DNA of 64,000 bases from Limnobaculum parvum (GTDB lineage Bacteria; Pseudomonadota; Gammaproteobacteria; Enterobacterales; Enterobacteriaceae): positions 2,638,001 to 2,702,000 of the forward strand of contig NZ_CP029185.2 of NCBI RefSeq assembly GCF_003096015.2. Reading direction: 5' to 3'. Position 1 is the first letter of the stretch. Every line of letters begins with the position of its first letter. The translations under genes and the position numbers were made by a program. Positions 43,762 to 51,065 of this stretch are shown piece after piece. The notes under the pieces were generated by a model that was not told the origin of the DNA, did not search any database, and saw only the letters and a list, made by a program, of their open reading frames with translations.

Positions 43762-44068
43762 GATTTCCTCCATCGACCCGCTTTAGAAAGCGCCTCTCCA
43801 ACGTTTTAATAAATTCAGCACCAGACCAGCCGGATAGCCCGGCTATGCCACCGGCAAACTCGGCGGCCCAGTGATAGTAATTGGCTGCCAGTAACACCAG
43901 CGCACCGGCAAAGATGGCCACGATGGCTTGCAGGAGAAGAATCGACCAGCGAAACTCCTCTCCATTAAGAATTCGATAGGCGTAGCTGGCGATAGCCCCC
44001 AGCAAAGTCATAATTAGTACAAGTAAATGACTAAGTAGATTGAAGTTTTCAGGTTCTTTTATTGGCAT
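43751..44068 (-). CDS. Holin, 105 aa
   Basis: Inner-membrane pore former that times lysis. Hydrophobic segments lie at about 12-32 (LLSHLLVLIMTLLGAIASYA), 43-63 (ILLLQAIVAIFAGALVLLA) and a weaker one at 68-88. The C-terminus is charged (ERRFLKRVDGGNHDN). It resembles LydA-type holins of P1/P2-like phages. It is the first gene of the lysis operon behind leader D and overlaps the endolysin start. Confidence 0.8.
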   Translation of the reverse strand: MPIKEPENFNLLSHLLVLIMTLLGAIASYAYRILNGEEFRWSILLLQAIVAIFAGALVLLAANYYHWAAEFAGGIAGLSGWSGAEFIKTLERRFLKRVDGGNHDN

Positions 44069-44098
44069 TTATGTTTTTCAACTCCTGAACGGGAGAAA

Positions 44099-44123
44099 TA
44101 AAAAAGCCCCGCAGAGCGGGGCT
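44099..44123 (-). terminator. Leader D, terminator T2
   Basis: Perfect AGCCCCGC/GCGGGGCT followed leftward by six U, 31 bases before the holin ATG. Confidence 0.88.
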
Positions 44124-44195
44124 AAATTTGACAGACTGATACGTCACACGTGGTTAATATATGGCATCCTGCGGTTTAACCATTTTTGTTAATAG

Positions 44196-44297
44196 TTACC
44201 GAGGCTGTTGACGGACAGCATTGATGACACCTTTTGCCATTCTGGCTTGTTTTCCATTCATGTTTCTTCGTATCAAATAAGGCCATAAAGCCGTCAT
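44196..44297 (-). CDS. Possible 33-aa ORF between T1 and T2 of leader D
   Basis: Reads MTALWPYLIRRNMNGKQARM... ending RQQPR: basic, with a helical look. GGAGG directly abuts the ATG, which is too close for a good site. An overlapping 36-codon frame (44176-44286) is better spaced from the same GGAGG but looks less protein-like (Cys-rich). It is untranslated if Q is absent, since T1 lies upstream. Neither is certain. Confidence 0.3.
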   Translation of the reverse strand: MTALWPYLIRRNMNGKQARMAKGVINAVRQQPR

Positions 44298-44310
44298 CCT
44301 CCAGGCAATA

Positions 44311-44345
44311 AAAACAAAAATGCCCGCATTCAATAGCGGGCATTT
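44311..44345 (-). terminator. Leader D, terminator T1
   Basis: Perfect 10-bp stem AAATGCCCGC/GCGGGCATTT followed leftward by a T-rich run. Confidence 0.85.
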
Positions 44346-44377
44346 GTTGAAGCACTCTTTGGATACAACTTTTTGAC

Positions 44378-44417
44378 TTTATACTGCTTACTATACCTGA
44401 TAATCAGATTAAGTCAA
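44378..44417 (-). promoter_or_regulatory. Leader D: Q-type late promoter of the lysis operon
   Basis: Best of the four: TTGACT (44412-44417, one off consensus), 16-base spacer with CTGATAATCAG (44397-44407), TATAGT (44390-44395), TATAAA (44378-44383). It begins about 100 bases downstream of the Q-like gene, exactly where pR' lies relative to Q in lambdoid phages. Confidence 0.8.
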
Positions 44418-44521
44418 CACCTTTTACTTGTTTTAACAACTTTGTTTATAGGGGATTTAAAATGAAAAGTGCCGCCTTTCGGCAGCACAGCGATGTAAAA
44501 ATCAATCATCGAAAAAATTCA

Positions 44522-44881
44522 TCAGACAGAAACGGCCTCTCCCGTTTGAACAAAAATTTGTCCCGCAATAAAAGCTTCTGCCACTCTTAAAATGCCTGCA
44601 ATATAGCTTTGAGCTTTACCAAGTTGCTTAGCCAGTTTTGACTGGCTAATTCTATAAACATAGTGTGCAATCACCAGCTTATAGGCTAATTGGTCATAAT
44701 GCCGCAGCCCGGCGACGGCAGAATCGACCACCATACCTTGCTCGTCATCAGTGCGAAAAAATGTCGAATTGCTATCCGGTAAAACCGCTTGAAAAGTGAC
44801 ATTCACTTTGGAATATTCAGTACCGACATTGCAACGAGCCCAGTTGCCCCACATCTCTAAAGTTGTCTTGATATTGTTCAT
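44522..44881 (-). CDS. Q-type late antiterminator, 119 aa
   Basis: Resembles the short phage_antitermQ family (P22-type). Shared pattern: W-x-x-W-A-x-x-N near residues 11-18, then VTFQAVLP, a D-D-E-x-G motif (TDDEQGMVVDSAVAGL), DQLAYKLVIAHYVYRISQSK, and the end RVAEAFIAGQIF. The HYVY-x-I-S segment with the following helix (KLAKQLGKAQSYIAGIL) is a putative helix-turn-helix. Q proteins bind DNA in a pR' promoter and turn the paused polymerase into a terminator-resistant form. Gene order (repressor divergent, Q, promoter-terminators, lysis) fits fully. A sigma-like factor or repressor is the alternative. Confidence 0.82.
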   Translation of the reverse strand: MNNIKTTLEMWGNWARCNVGTEYSKVNVTFQAVLPDSNSTFFRTDDEQGMVVDSAVAGLRHYDQLAYKLVIAHYVYRISQSKLAKQLGKAQSYIAGILRVAEAFIAGQIFVQTGEAVSV

Positions 44882-44899
44882 TATATCCCCCGGACATTA

Positions 44900-44986
44900 A
44901 CAACATTTTGTTGTATGGCTATACTAATGTAAAATTAGGGGTTGATCAACATATATTAGTTGTTATAGTAGAACTATATTTAGTTG
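44900..44986. promoter_or_regulatory. Repressor/Q divergent control region with operators
   Basis: Two operator-like sites share CAAC/GAAC-N8-GTTG (44947-44962 and 44971-44986), with centres 24 bases apart. A third palindrome, ACAACATTTTGTTGT, is at 44900-44914. Leftward, ATGACA-N17-TATAAC overlaps the second site and is a good promoter for the Q-like gene. Repressor binding would block Q and could set its own level. Confidence 0.6.
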
Positions 44987-45020
44987 TCATTTTCACCTTT
45001 TATCTATTATGAGAATCACT

Positions 45021-45737
45021 ATGCAGACGTTAGCAGAGCGCGTTGCAAAGCGGCGCGAACAGTTGGGTTTAAGTCAGAAAACCCTGGCAGAAAAGATTCA
45101 GGTCAGCCAACAATCGATTAATAAAATCGAATCGGGCCAGACCCGATCGCCACGCAATCTGGACAAACTGGCCGAAACGCTAGATGTCAGCCCACAATGG
45201 CTATTATTTGGCGATGAGCCTGCGCCCATTAAGTCCGTTGACATCTATGATAGTGAAATCAAGGCCAGCAGTTTGCGGGTTGAAGAATGGGAATCAATGA
45301 ATCACGACAAAGACGAATTTGTCGAAGTTTCCATGCTGAATGTGGAAGCCGCCTGTGGTGACGGGGCTATGGCCGATAATGAGCATGAAGTCTATGCCCT
45401 ACCGTTTCGCCGCTATACCTTACGCAGAATGGGCGTTAATGCCCGTAATGCGCGAGTTGTACGGGTTATCGGTAATAGCATGGCGCCAATGCTACGCAGC
45501 GGGGATGTCGTAGGTATCGATACCGCCAATAACTCAACGATTATTGATGGCGACCTCTACGCTATCCGTGACGGTAATCTGATTAGAGTAAAGCAGATGA
45601 TCCCTCGTCCAGATGGTGGTGTGATCATTAAAAGCTTTAACAACACAGATTATCCCGATGAACAGCTAACCAGAGACGAATTCGAACAACGTATTCATAT
45701 TATTGGTCGCGTTTTCTGGTCGTCCACGCTTTGGTAA
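45021..45737 (+). CDS. CI/LexA-like SOS-cleavable repressor, 238 aa
   Basis: An N-terminal HTH of the Xre type (MQTLAERVAKRREQLGLSQK to about residue 65, with SQQSINKIESG) is joined to an S24 peptidase domain. The self-cleavage site is Cys112-Gly113 (EAACGDGAM), the nucleophile Ser153 (GNSMAP) and the base Lys191 (IRVKQM). Cys-Gly instead of Ala-Gly occurs in some phage repressors, such as phi80. It is divergent from the Q-like gene. DNA damage through RecA should inactivate it. I prefer the ATG at 45021, which aligns with family starts, over one four codons earlier. Confidence 0.9.
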   Translation: MQTLAERVAKRREQLGLSQKTLAEKIQVSQQSINKIESGQTRSPRNLDKLAETLDVSPQWLLFGDEPAPIKSVDIYDSEIKASSLRVEEWESMNHDKDEFVEVSMLNVEAACGDGAMADNEHEVYALPFRRYTLRRMGVNARNARVVRVIGNSMAPMLRSGDVVGIDTANNSTIIDGDLYAIRDGNLIRVKQMIPRPDGGVIIKSFNNTDYPDEQLTRDEFEQRIHIIGRVFWSSTLW

Positions 45738-46025
45738 GCAAAGATTGTTATATACCCCAAAAAGCCTGTCCAGATCGCAAATCTGTCAGGCACAATCCAT
45801 GTATACGTTTAACGACCACGCCCACAAATCGCATGATTATTACCTTATTCATTATCAATAAGATGACAGATAAAATCTTTATAAAAGGCTTTGCTAAAGC
45901 GTTGCAAAAATAGACTTAATTAATTCAATCAAACTAATAAAAACCATGTGGGAAAATTTATAATATTTACTTATGGGCATTAACAACGTTATTATTATGC
46001 AACGCTAACGAGGAGAATGTAGCAC

Positions 46026-46532
46026 ATGGAAAGTTCATTTTCGCCTACTGAAAGTATCTTAAGCCTGTACGCAACAATACAGGAAGAATTTCCACATCAG
46101 GAAATTCAGTTAACCCGTCTTAGCATGCATACCTACTCAAAGTTACTTGAATGTCGTAATAAGATTTTCAAGGCTCAAGGAATAAACGAAACGCTCTTTA
46201 TGACGTTAGTAATATTGAATGCACAAAAAGACAAATCAATTCAACCATCAGAATTAAGCCTAGCCCTTGGTTCGTCCAGAACCAATGCTACACGCATTGC
46301 TGACGAGCTGGAGAAAAAAGGATGGATCGTTCGTAAGGAAAGCGGCAAAGATCGTCGCTGCCTGCACCTGTTTATGACTCCTGCAGGACAGGCATTTCTT
46401 AACGGTATGTTCCCACAGCAGCATGCTAATTTAATTAAAATTTGGGACGTCTTCTCTGAAGAAGAACGTATCCAACTTGAATTGTTAAATCGTAAACTGC
46501 TTACCCGTTTAGAAGCTATCGATCACACCTGA
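46026..46532 (+). CDS. mprA: MarR-family repressor of emrAB
   Basis: EmrR/MprA represses emrAB and is released by uncouplers and hydrophobic drugs. It is a winged-helix MarR protein: DNA-recognition region IQPSELSLALGSSRTNATRI (about 79-98), wing KESGKDRRCLHLFMTPAG. At 168 residues it is close to the E. coli form (176). GAGGAGA precedes the ATG. It stands just upstream of emrA, as in E. coli. It may be transcribed separately because a long hairpin lies between. Confidence 0.95.
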   Translation: MESSFSPTESILSLYATIQEEFPHQEIQLTRLSMHTYSKLLECRNKIFKAQGINETLFMTLVILNAQKDKSIQPSELSLALGSSRTNATRIADELEKKGWIVRKESGKDRRCLHLFMTPAGQAFLNGMFPQQHANLIKIWDVFSEEERIQLELLNRKLLTRLEAIDHT

Positions 46533-46540
46533 TGGTTAAT

Positions 46541-46591
46541 GCTGTAATTTAGCTAAATATGCGATCCCATCGTATACTGCTAAATTACAGC
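46541..46591. repeat. Long hairpin between mprA and emrA
   Basis: GCTGTAATTTAGC (46541-46553) pairs perfectly with GCTAAATTACAGC (46579-46591), with an inner ATGCGAT/ATCGTAT stem. There is no U run. It could be an attenuator, an mRNA-stability element or a processing site. Confidence 0.7.
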
Positions 46592-46705
46592 GATTTAACG
46601 CTGCCTTATTGCACAAAATACCCATAAACTATAACGCTGAATTTCAGGGTAACTGAATGGGTTTCTATACCATTCAGAGCGAACTTATTTTTGAGGTAGA
46701 ACCGA

Positions 46706-47872
46706 ATGTCCGCGGAAACTCTCTCCCCGCAACCAAGAAACAAAAAACAAACACGCAAGCTGGCTATGACAATAGCAACCGTGCTGTTCGTCATTATTGG
46801 CGCGGGTTATGCCATCTACTGGTTTGTTGCATTACGCCACCATCAAACAACGGATGATGCTTATGTCGCCGGTAATCAGATTCAAATTATGGCGCAGATA
46901 GCCGGCAATGTAACCACTATCCATGTAGATAATACCGATCGGGTAAAACAGGGAGATGTTCTGCTAACGCTGGATCCAACCGATGCTCAGCAAGCCTTTG
47001 AGCGAGCAAAAACCGCGCTGGCAAATAGCGTGCGTCAAACCCACCAACTGATTATTAATAACCGGCAATTGCAGGCCAATATTGAGCTGAAGAAAACAGC
47101 ACTGAATCAGGCAGCAGCAGACCTAGTTCGCAGAGAAACGCTGGGTAAAGCCGCAGCGATAGGGAAAGAAGAACTCCAGCACGCTAGAGATGCCGCCGTT
47201 AGCGCCCGTGCTGAACTGGAAGTGGCACTACAGCAATATCAGGCCAACAATGCGCTAGTGCTTGATACTCCGCTTGAACTGCACCCTTCAGTGCAGCATG
47301 CCTCATCTCAGCTACGGGATGCTTGGTTAACTTTACAGCGCACGAAAGTCGTTTCGCCTCTTGATGGTTATGTTTCACGACGTAGCGTTCAGGTTGGCTC
47401 GCAAATCGCAGTAGGCACCCCGCTAATGGTGATAGTTCCTGCCGATCGGGTGTGGGTTGATGCTAACTTTAAAGAGACTCAACTGGCCAATATGCGCATC
47501 GGTCAGCCGGTCCACATTACCAGCGATTTCTATGGCGATGATGTGGAATATACCGGCACCATAGCAGGGCTGGATATGGGAACCGGCAGTGCCTTTTCTT
47601 TACTTCCGGCGCAAAATGCTACCGGAAACTGGATTAAAGTCGTGCAGCGCCTGCCCGTTCGTATTGAGCTTGACCCAAAACAGGTTGTACAACATCCATT
47701 GCGTATCGGTCTGTCAATGGAAGTCACCGTAGATACTGCCGACCAACATGGATTAGTACTGGCGGAAAAACCACGTCAGGGAATCGCCTATGAGACAAAG
47801 GCCCTTACTTATGACCTAGCACCGGTGAATACATTGATTACTGACATTATTCATGCCAATGCTGGCAACTGA
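46706..47872 (+). CDS. emrA: Multidrug efflux membrane fusion protein
   Basis: Adaptor of the EmrAB-TolC pump. One membrane helix (about 20-41), the HHQTTDDAYVAGNQIQIMAQ lipoyl half, a coiled coil, then TKVVSPLDGYVSRRSVQVGS and ANFKETQLANMRIGQ. Residues and length (388) match E. coli EmrA (390). The stop overlaps the emrB start as ATGA. Confidence 0.96.
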   Translation: MSAETLSPQPRNKKQTRKLAMTIATVLFVIIGAGYAIYWFVALRHHQTTDDAYVAGNQIQIMAQIAGNVTTIHVDNTDRVKQGDVLLTLDPTDAQQAFERAKTALANSVRQTHQLIINNRQLQANIELKKTALNQAAADLVRRETLGKAAAIGKEELQHARDAAVSARAELEVALQQYQANNALVLDTPLELHPSVQHASSQLRDAWLTLQRTKVVSPLDGYVSRRSVQVGSQIAVGTPLMVIVPADRVWVDANFKETQLANMRIGQPVHITSDFYGDDVEYTGTIAGLDMGTGSAFSLLPAQNATGNWIKVVQRLPVRIELDPKQVVQHPLRIGLSMEVTVDTADQHGLVLAEKPRQGIAYETKALTYDLAPVNTLITDIIHANAGN

Positions 47873-49434
47873 TGCCAAAAATGAATAACACACCGCTAAA
47901 GCCCCTTGAAGGGGCTCAACTAGGCTGGATCACGCTGGCTCTGGCTCTTGCTACCTTTATGCAGGTGTTGGATTCCACGATCGCCAATGTGGCGATCCCA
48001 ACCATTTCAGGCGATCTGGGTTCATCCCTTTCTCAGGGCACATGGGTCATCACCTCTTTTGGTGTGGCTAACGCTATCTCCATCCCTTTAACCGGTTGGT
48101 TTGCCAAACGTGTTGGTGAAGTTCGCCTGTTTATGGCTTCCATCACGCTGTTTGTGGTGGCTTCATGGCTGTGCGGAATGTCACACAGTCTGGAGATGCT
48201 TATCCTTTCCCGAGTGATACAAGGATTGGTCGCTGGGCCGATTATGCCTCTATCACAAAGCCTGCTATTGAATAACTACCCTCCGCTGAAGCGCAGTATG
48301 GCGCTGGCACTGTGGTCAATGACGGTCACGGTAGCCCCCATTTTTGGGCCAATACTGGGTGGCTGGATCAGCGATAACTACCACTGGGGATGGATTTTCT
48401 ATATCAACGTTCCGGTCGGTATTGCTGTCGTTATTATTATCTGGGGCATATTAAAAGACCGGGAAACACCAACCGAGATCCGTCCTATTGATACCGTTGG
48501 GCTGGTGCTGCTGGTGGTGGGGATCGGCTGCTTTCAGATGCTGCTTGACCGGGGCAAAGAGCTGGACTGGTTCCAATCGACTGAAATCATTGTTCTGACT
48601 GTGGTTGCCGTGGTGGCGATTACCATCTTGATTATTTGGGAGTTAACCGACGACCACCCTATTGTGGATTTATCGCTGTTTAAATCGAGAAATTTCACCA
48701 TAGGATGCCTGTGTATTAGCTTGGCATTCATGTTGTATATCGGTTCAATTGTGCTGCAACCACAGCTATTACAAGTGGTATACGGTTATACCGCCACTTG
48801 GGCAGGGCTAGCAGCGGCTCCGATTGGGCTCGTTCCGCTACTGTTAGCGCCGATTATCGGAAAATATGGTCCTAAAATCGATTTACGTCGATTAGTCACC
48901 TTTAGCTTTATTGTGTATGCCGGTTGTTTTTACTGGCGAGCTTATACCTTTGAACCTGCGATGGATTTTGCCGCCGTCGCCTGGCCGCAATTTGTGCAAG
49001 GCTTTGCCATTGCCTGTTTCTTTATGCCGTTAACCACCATCACCCTTTCTGATGTAGAACCATCAAAAATTGCAGCGGCTTCTAGCCTGTCCAATTTTTT
49101 ACGTACATTGGCAGGTTCGGTGGGAACGTCCATAACCACCACCTCCTGGACTCAAAGAGAAGCGCTGCACCACTCCCGATTAACCGAAGCCATTAGCCCT
49201 AATAATCCGCTATCGCAGCAGGCTTATGAATCTATGGGGAAAATGGGCATGTCACCGGCGCAGATTAGCGCTTATCTCAACAACCAGATAACCAATCAGG
49301 GGCTGATTATTTCTGCCAATGAAATCTTCTGGCTGTTTGGCGGGATCTTCCTGTTATTACTGGTGTTTGTCTGGTTCGCTAAACCACCGTTTATTATTGG
49401 CGGCGGGGCCGCGCATCGGGGTGCAGAACACTAG
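47872..49434 (+). CDS. emrB: Multidrug efflux H+ antiporter
   Basis: Fourteen-helix DHA2 antiporter exporting uncouplers and hydrophobic antibiotics. Near-identical to E. coli EmrB in LDSTIANVAIPTISGDLGSS and APIFGPILGGW (motif C). It has 520 residues. It is coupled to emrA by overlap and followed by a terminator. Confidence 0.96.
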   Translation: MPKMNNTPLKPLEGAQLGWITLALALATFMQVLDSTIANVAIPTISGDLGSSLSQGTWVITSFGVANAISIPLTGWFAKRVGEVRLFMASITLFVVASWLCGMSHSLEMLILSRVIQGLVAGPIMPLSQSLLLNNYPPLKRSMALALWSMTVTVAPIFGPILGGWISDNYHWGWIFYINVPVGIAVVIIIWGILKDRETPTEIRPIDTVGLVLLVVGIGCFQMLLDRGKELDWFQSTEIIVLTVVAVVAITILIIWELTDDHPIVDLSLFKSRNFTIGCLCISLAFMLYIGSIVLQPQLLQVVYGYTATWAGLAAAPIGLVPLLLAPIIGKYGPKIDLRRLVTFSFIVYAGCFYWRAYTFEPAMDFAAVAWPQFVQGFAIACFFMPLTTITLSDVEPSKIAAASSLSNFLRTLAGSVGTSITTTSWTQREALHHSRLTEAISPNNPLSQQAYESMGKMGMSPAQISAYLNNQITNQGLIISANEIFWLFGGIFLLLLVFVWFAKPPFIIGGGAAHRGAEH

Positions 49435-49480
49435 TTAATCAAAAAGTAATCTGCTACTTACAGGCTGATTACCTTAGTAA

Positions 49481-49520
49481 AAAACAACCTGCGTTGAGAT
49501 TTATTCAGGTTGTTTTTTTA
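49481..49520 (+). terminator. Terminator of emrAB
   Basis: AAAACAACCTG pairs with CAGGTTGTTTT around 14 bases, followed by more T. Confidence 0.88.
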
Positions 49521-49596
49521 TTCCAGAAGCTAGTCTTATCTTTTGATGTTGACCTTATAGAGAATTGGAATTCAGCTGACGACTGAGAGAAGGTAA

Positions 49597-49748
49597 CACG
49601 CCAAACAGGAACGTTTGGCGTGGCACTGCTTCGCTTGGAGCGAATCAGTGCCGGTGCGTAAACCCGAACGAAGACGGAAGGTAGTCGCCGCAGGCGACCT
49701 GAATTCGTGTGCGAAGACTCAGGGGGCGTTCGCCCTTAACGCCCCCTG
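49597..49748. repeat. Four-hairpin GC-rich element
   Basis: In 152 bases: CACGCCAAAC/GTTTGGCGTG (49597-49622), GGCACTG/CAGTGCC with inner TTCGCT/AGCGAA (49622-49652), GTCGCC/GGCGAC (49684-49698), CAGGGGGCGTT/AACGCCCCCTG (49720-49748). It is richer in G+C than its surroundings and has no ORF. It looks like a dispersed multi-hairpin repeat or a structured RNA. Confidence 0.65.
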
Positions 49749-49821
49749 CTCGGCCACTCACTCCATTGCTATTTTTTACACTGCACTGCTAGTGGACGAT
49801 ACTTACTCAATACAATGGTAT

Positions 49822-50976
49822 TCAATCAGACCTCCCCCCAGACGCCAGTCCCAAACGATATACCATTGCTATATTCCTAGCCGTCATCCTGACATTATCC
49901 GCTGCCTGAGTCAGTGCCTCATCCAACGAACTAATTTTATACAGCACGCTAAACGCCGCATCCAAACCATGTTGATAAACAATATCCACGTCGCTGCTTA
50001 GGCTACCAGCAATGGCGATCACCGGTTTATGGTAGCGTTTAGCAACTCGGGCCACCCCAATAGGTACTTTTCCGTTAACCGTTTGGCTATCAATCCGGCC
50101 TTCACCGGTAATCACCAAATCTGCTTGCCTGACGGCGGCATCTAACCCAACGGCTTCGGTGACAATATCAATCCCCGGACGCAGCTCCGCACCAAGGAAA
50201 GCCAATAAAGCCGCGCCCATACCACCCGCAGCCCCAGCGCCCGGGACATCATTTACATCCAGCCCAAGATCGCGCTGAATAATTTTTGCGTAGTGGAGCA
50301 GATTGGCATCCAGCTGTTCGATCATCGCAGGTGTTCCGCCTTTCTGTGGACCAAATATCGCTGAAGCACCCTGAGCGCCGGTTAGTGGATTGGTTACATC
50401 ACAGGCCACCTCAAACCGACAGTCGGCAATACGCTTGTCCATCTGGCTAACATCAATACGATGTAACCGGGCAAGTTCTGCACCACCAAATCCAATTTGT
50501 TGGTCGTTTTCATCGAGTAATTGAGCACCCAGCGCCTGAACCATTCCTGCACCACCATCATTAGTCGCACTGCCACCAATGCCAATAATGCAGTGTTTCA
50601 CGCCGCTGTTAAGGGCTTCAACAATCAACTCACCGGTCCCAAAAGAGGTGGTAATCATTGGATTACGCCGGCTGGCTGGAACACGTTCCAGCCCACTGGC
50701 CGCTGCCATTTCAATAATGGCATAGCGCTCGTCACCAGACAGTCCTAAAAAAGCAGAGCCTCGTTCACCTAATGGATCGGTCACATCGACGGTAAGAACT
50801 TGTCCTGATGTCGCAGCTACCATCGCTTCTACTGTTCCTTCTCCTCCATCGGCAACGGGGAGCCTCACATACTCCGCCTGTGGGAAAATCTCACGAAATC
50901 CAGCTTCAATCTGGGTCGCAACGTCCAGAGCGCTCAGACTTTCTTTGTAGGAATCCGGTGCGATGACTATTTTCAT
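49822..50976 (-). CDS. garK: Glycerate 2-kinase
   Basis: Phosphorylates D-glycerate to 2-phosphoglycerate, the last step of glucarate/galactarate use. The family start MKIVIAPDSYKESLSALDVA, GIGGSATNDGGAGMVQALGA and the C-terminal VITGEGRIDSQTVNGKVPIG are all intact. It has 384 residues (E. coli GarK 381). It is the last gene of the leftward cluster. Confidence 0.95.
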   Translation of the reverse strand: MKIVIAPDSYKESLSALDVATQIEAGFREIFPQAEYVRLPVADGGEGTVEAMVAATSGQVLTVDVTDPLGERGSAFLGLSGDERYAIIEMAAASGLERVPASRRNPMITTSFGTGELIVEALNSGVKHCIIGIGGSATNDGGAGMVQALGAQLLDENDQQIGFGGAELARLHRIDVSQMDKRIADCRFEVACDVTNPLTGAQGASAIFGPQKGGTPAMIEQLDANLLHYAKIIQRDLGLDVNDVPGAGAAGGMGAALLAFLGAELRPGIDIVTEAVGLDAAVRQADLVITGEGRIDSQTVNGKVPIGVARVAKRYHKPVIAIAGSLSSDVDIVYQHGLDAAFSVLYKISSLDEALTQAADNVRMTARNIAMVYRLGLASGGRSD

Positions 50977-51065
50977 AACCTATCCATATATAAGATTATT
51001 GAATGACCAACAATAGAAACAATATCTTTGCCCGCCGTTCACCTGTGAAAGCTGGCAAACGGTGA

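Larger units (their letters stand above)
22560..45737. mobile_element. R-type tailocin island (headless contractile phage tail)
   Basis: Complete module order: repressor, Q, holin, endolysin, spanins, fibres, neck, sheath, tube, chaperone, tape measure, baseplate, second fibre set. Every gene between the flanking pump loci is accounted for, and none is a terminase, portal, capsid, head-tail connector, integrase or replication gene. No flanking direct repeats or tRNA were seen. It is therefore likely a fixed particle-coding island, not an intact prophage. The tail genes resemble the ZF40-like myovirus type (DUF3383 sheath, DUF3277 tube). Confidence 0.82.

Noticed and set aside
35054..44123. 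T2 hairpins as ordinary ends of the upstream operons
   Set aside because: They lie downstream of a promoter and 30-45 bases before the next ATG in all four cases, so they are leader elements. A role in also stopping upstream transcripts remains possible.
22560..45737. Intact inducible prophage
   Set aside because: No head, packaging, integration or replication genes in a region where every gene is accounted for.
49615..50001. Rightward 128-codon ORF at the multi-hairpin element
   Set aside because: Runs through four perfect hairpins and antisense to garK; no start signal.
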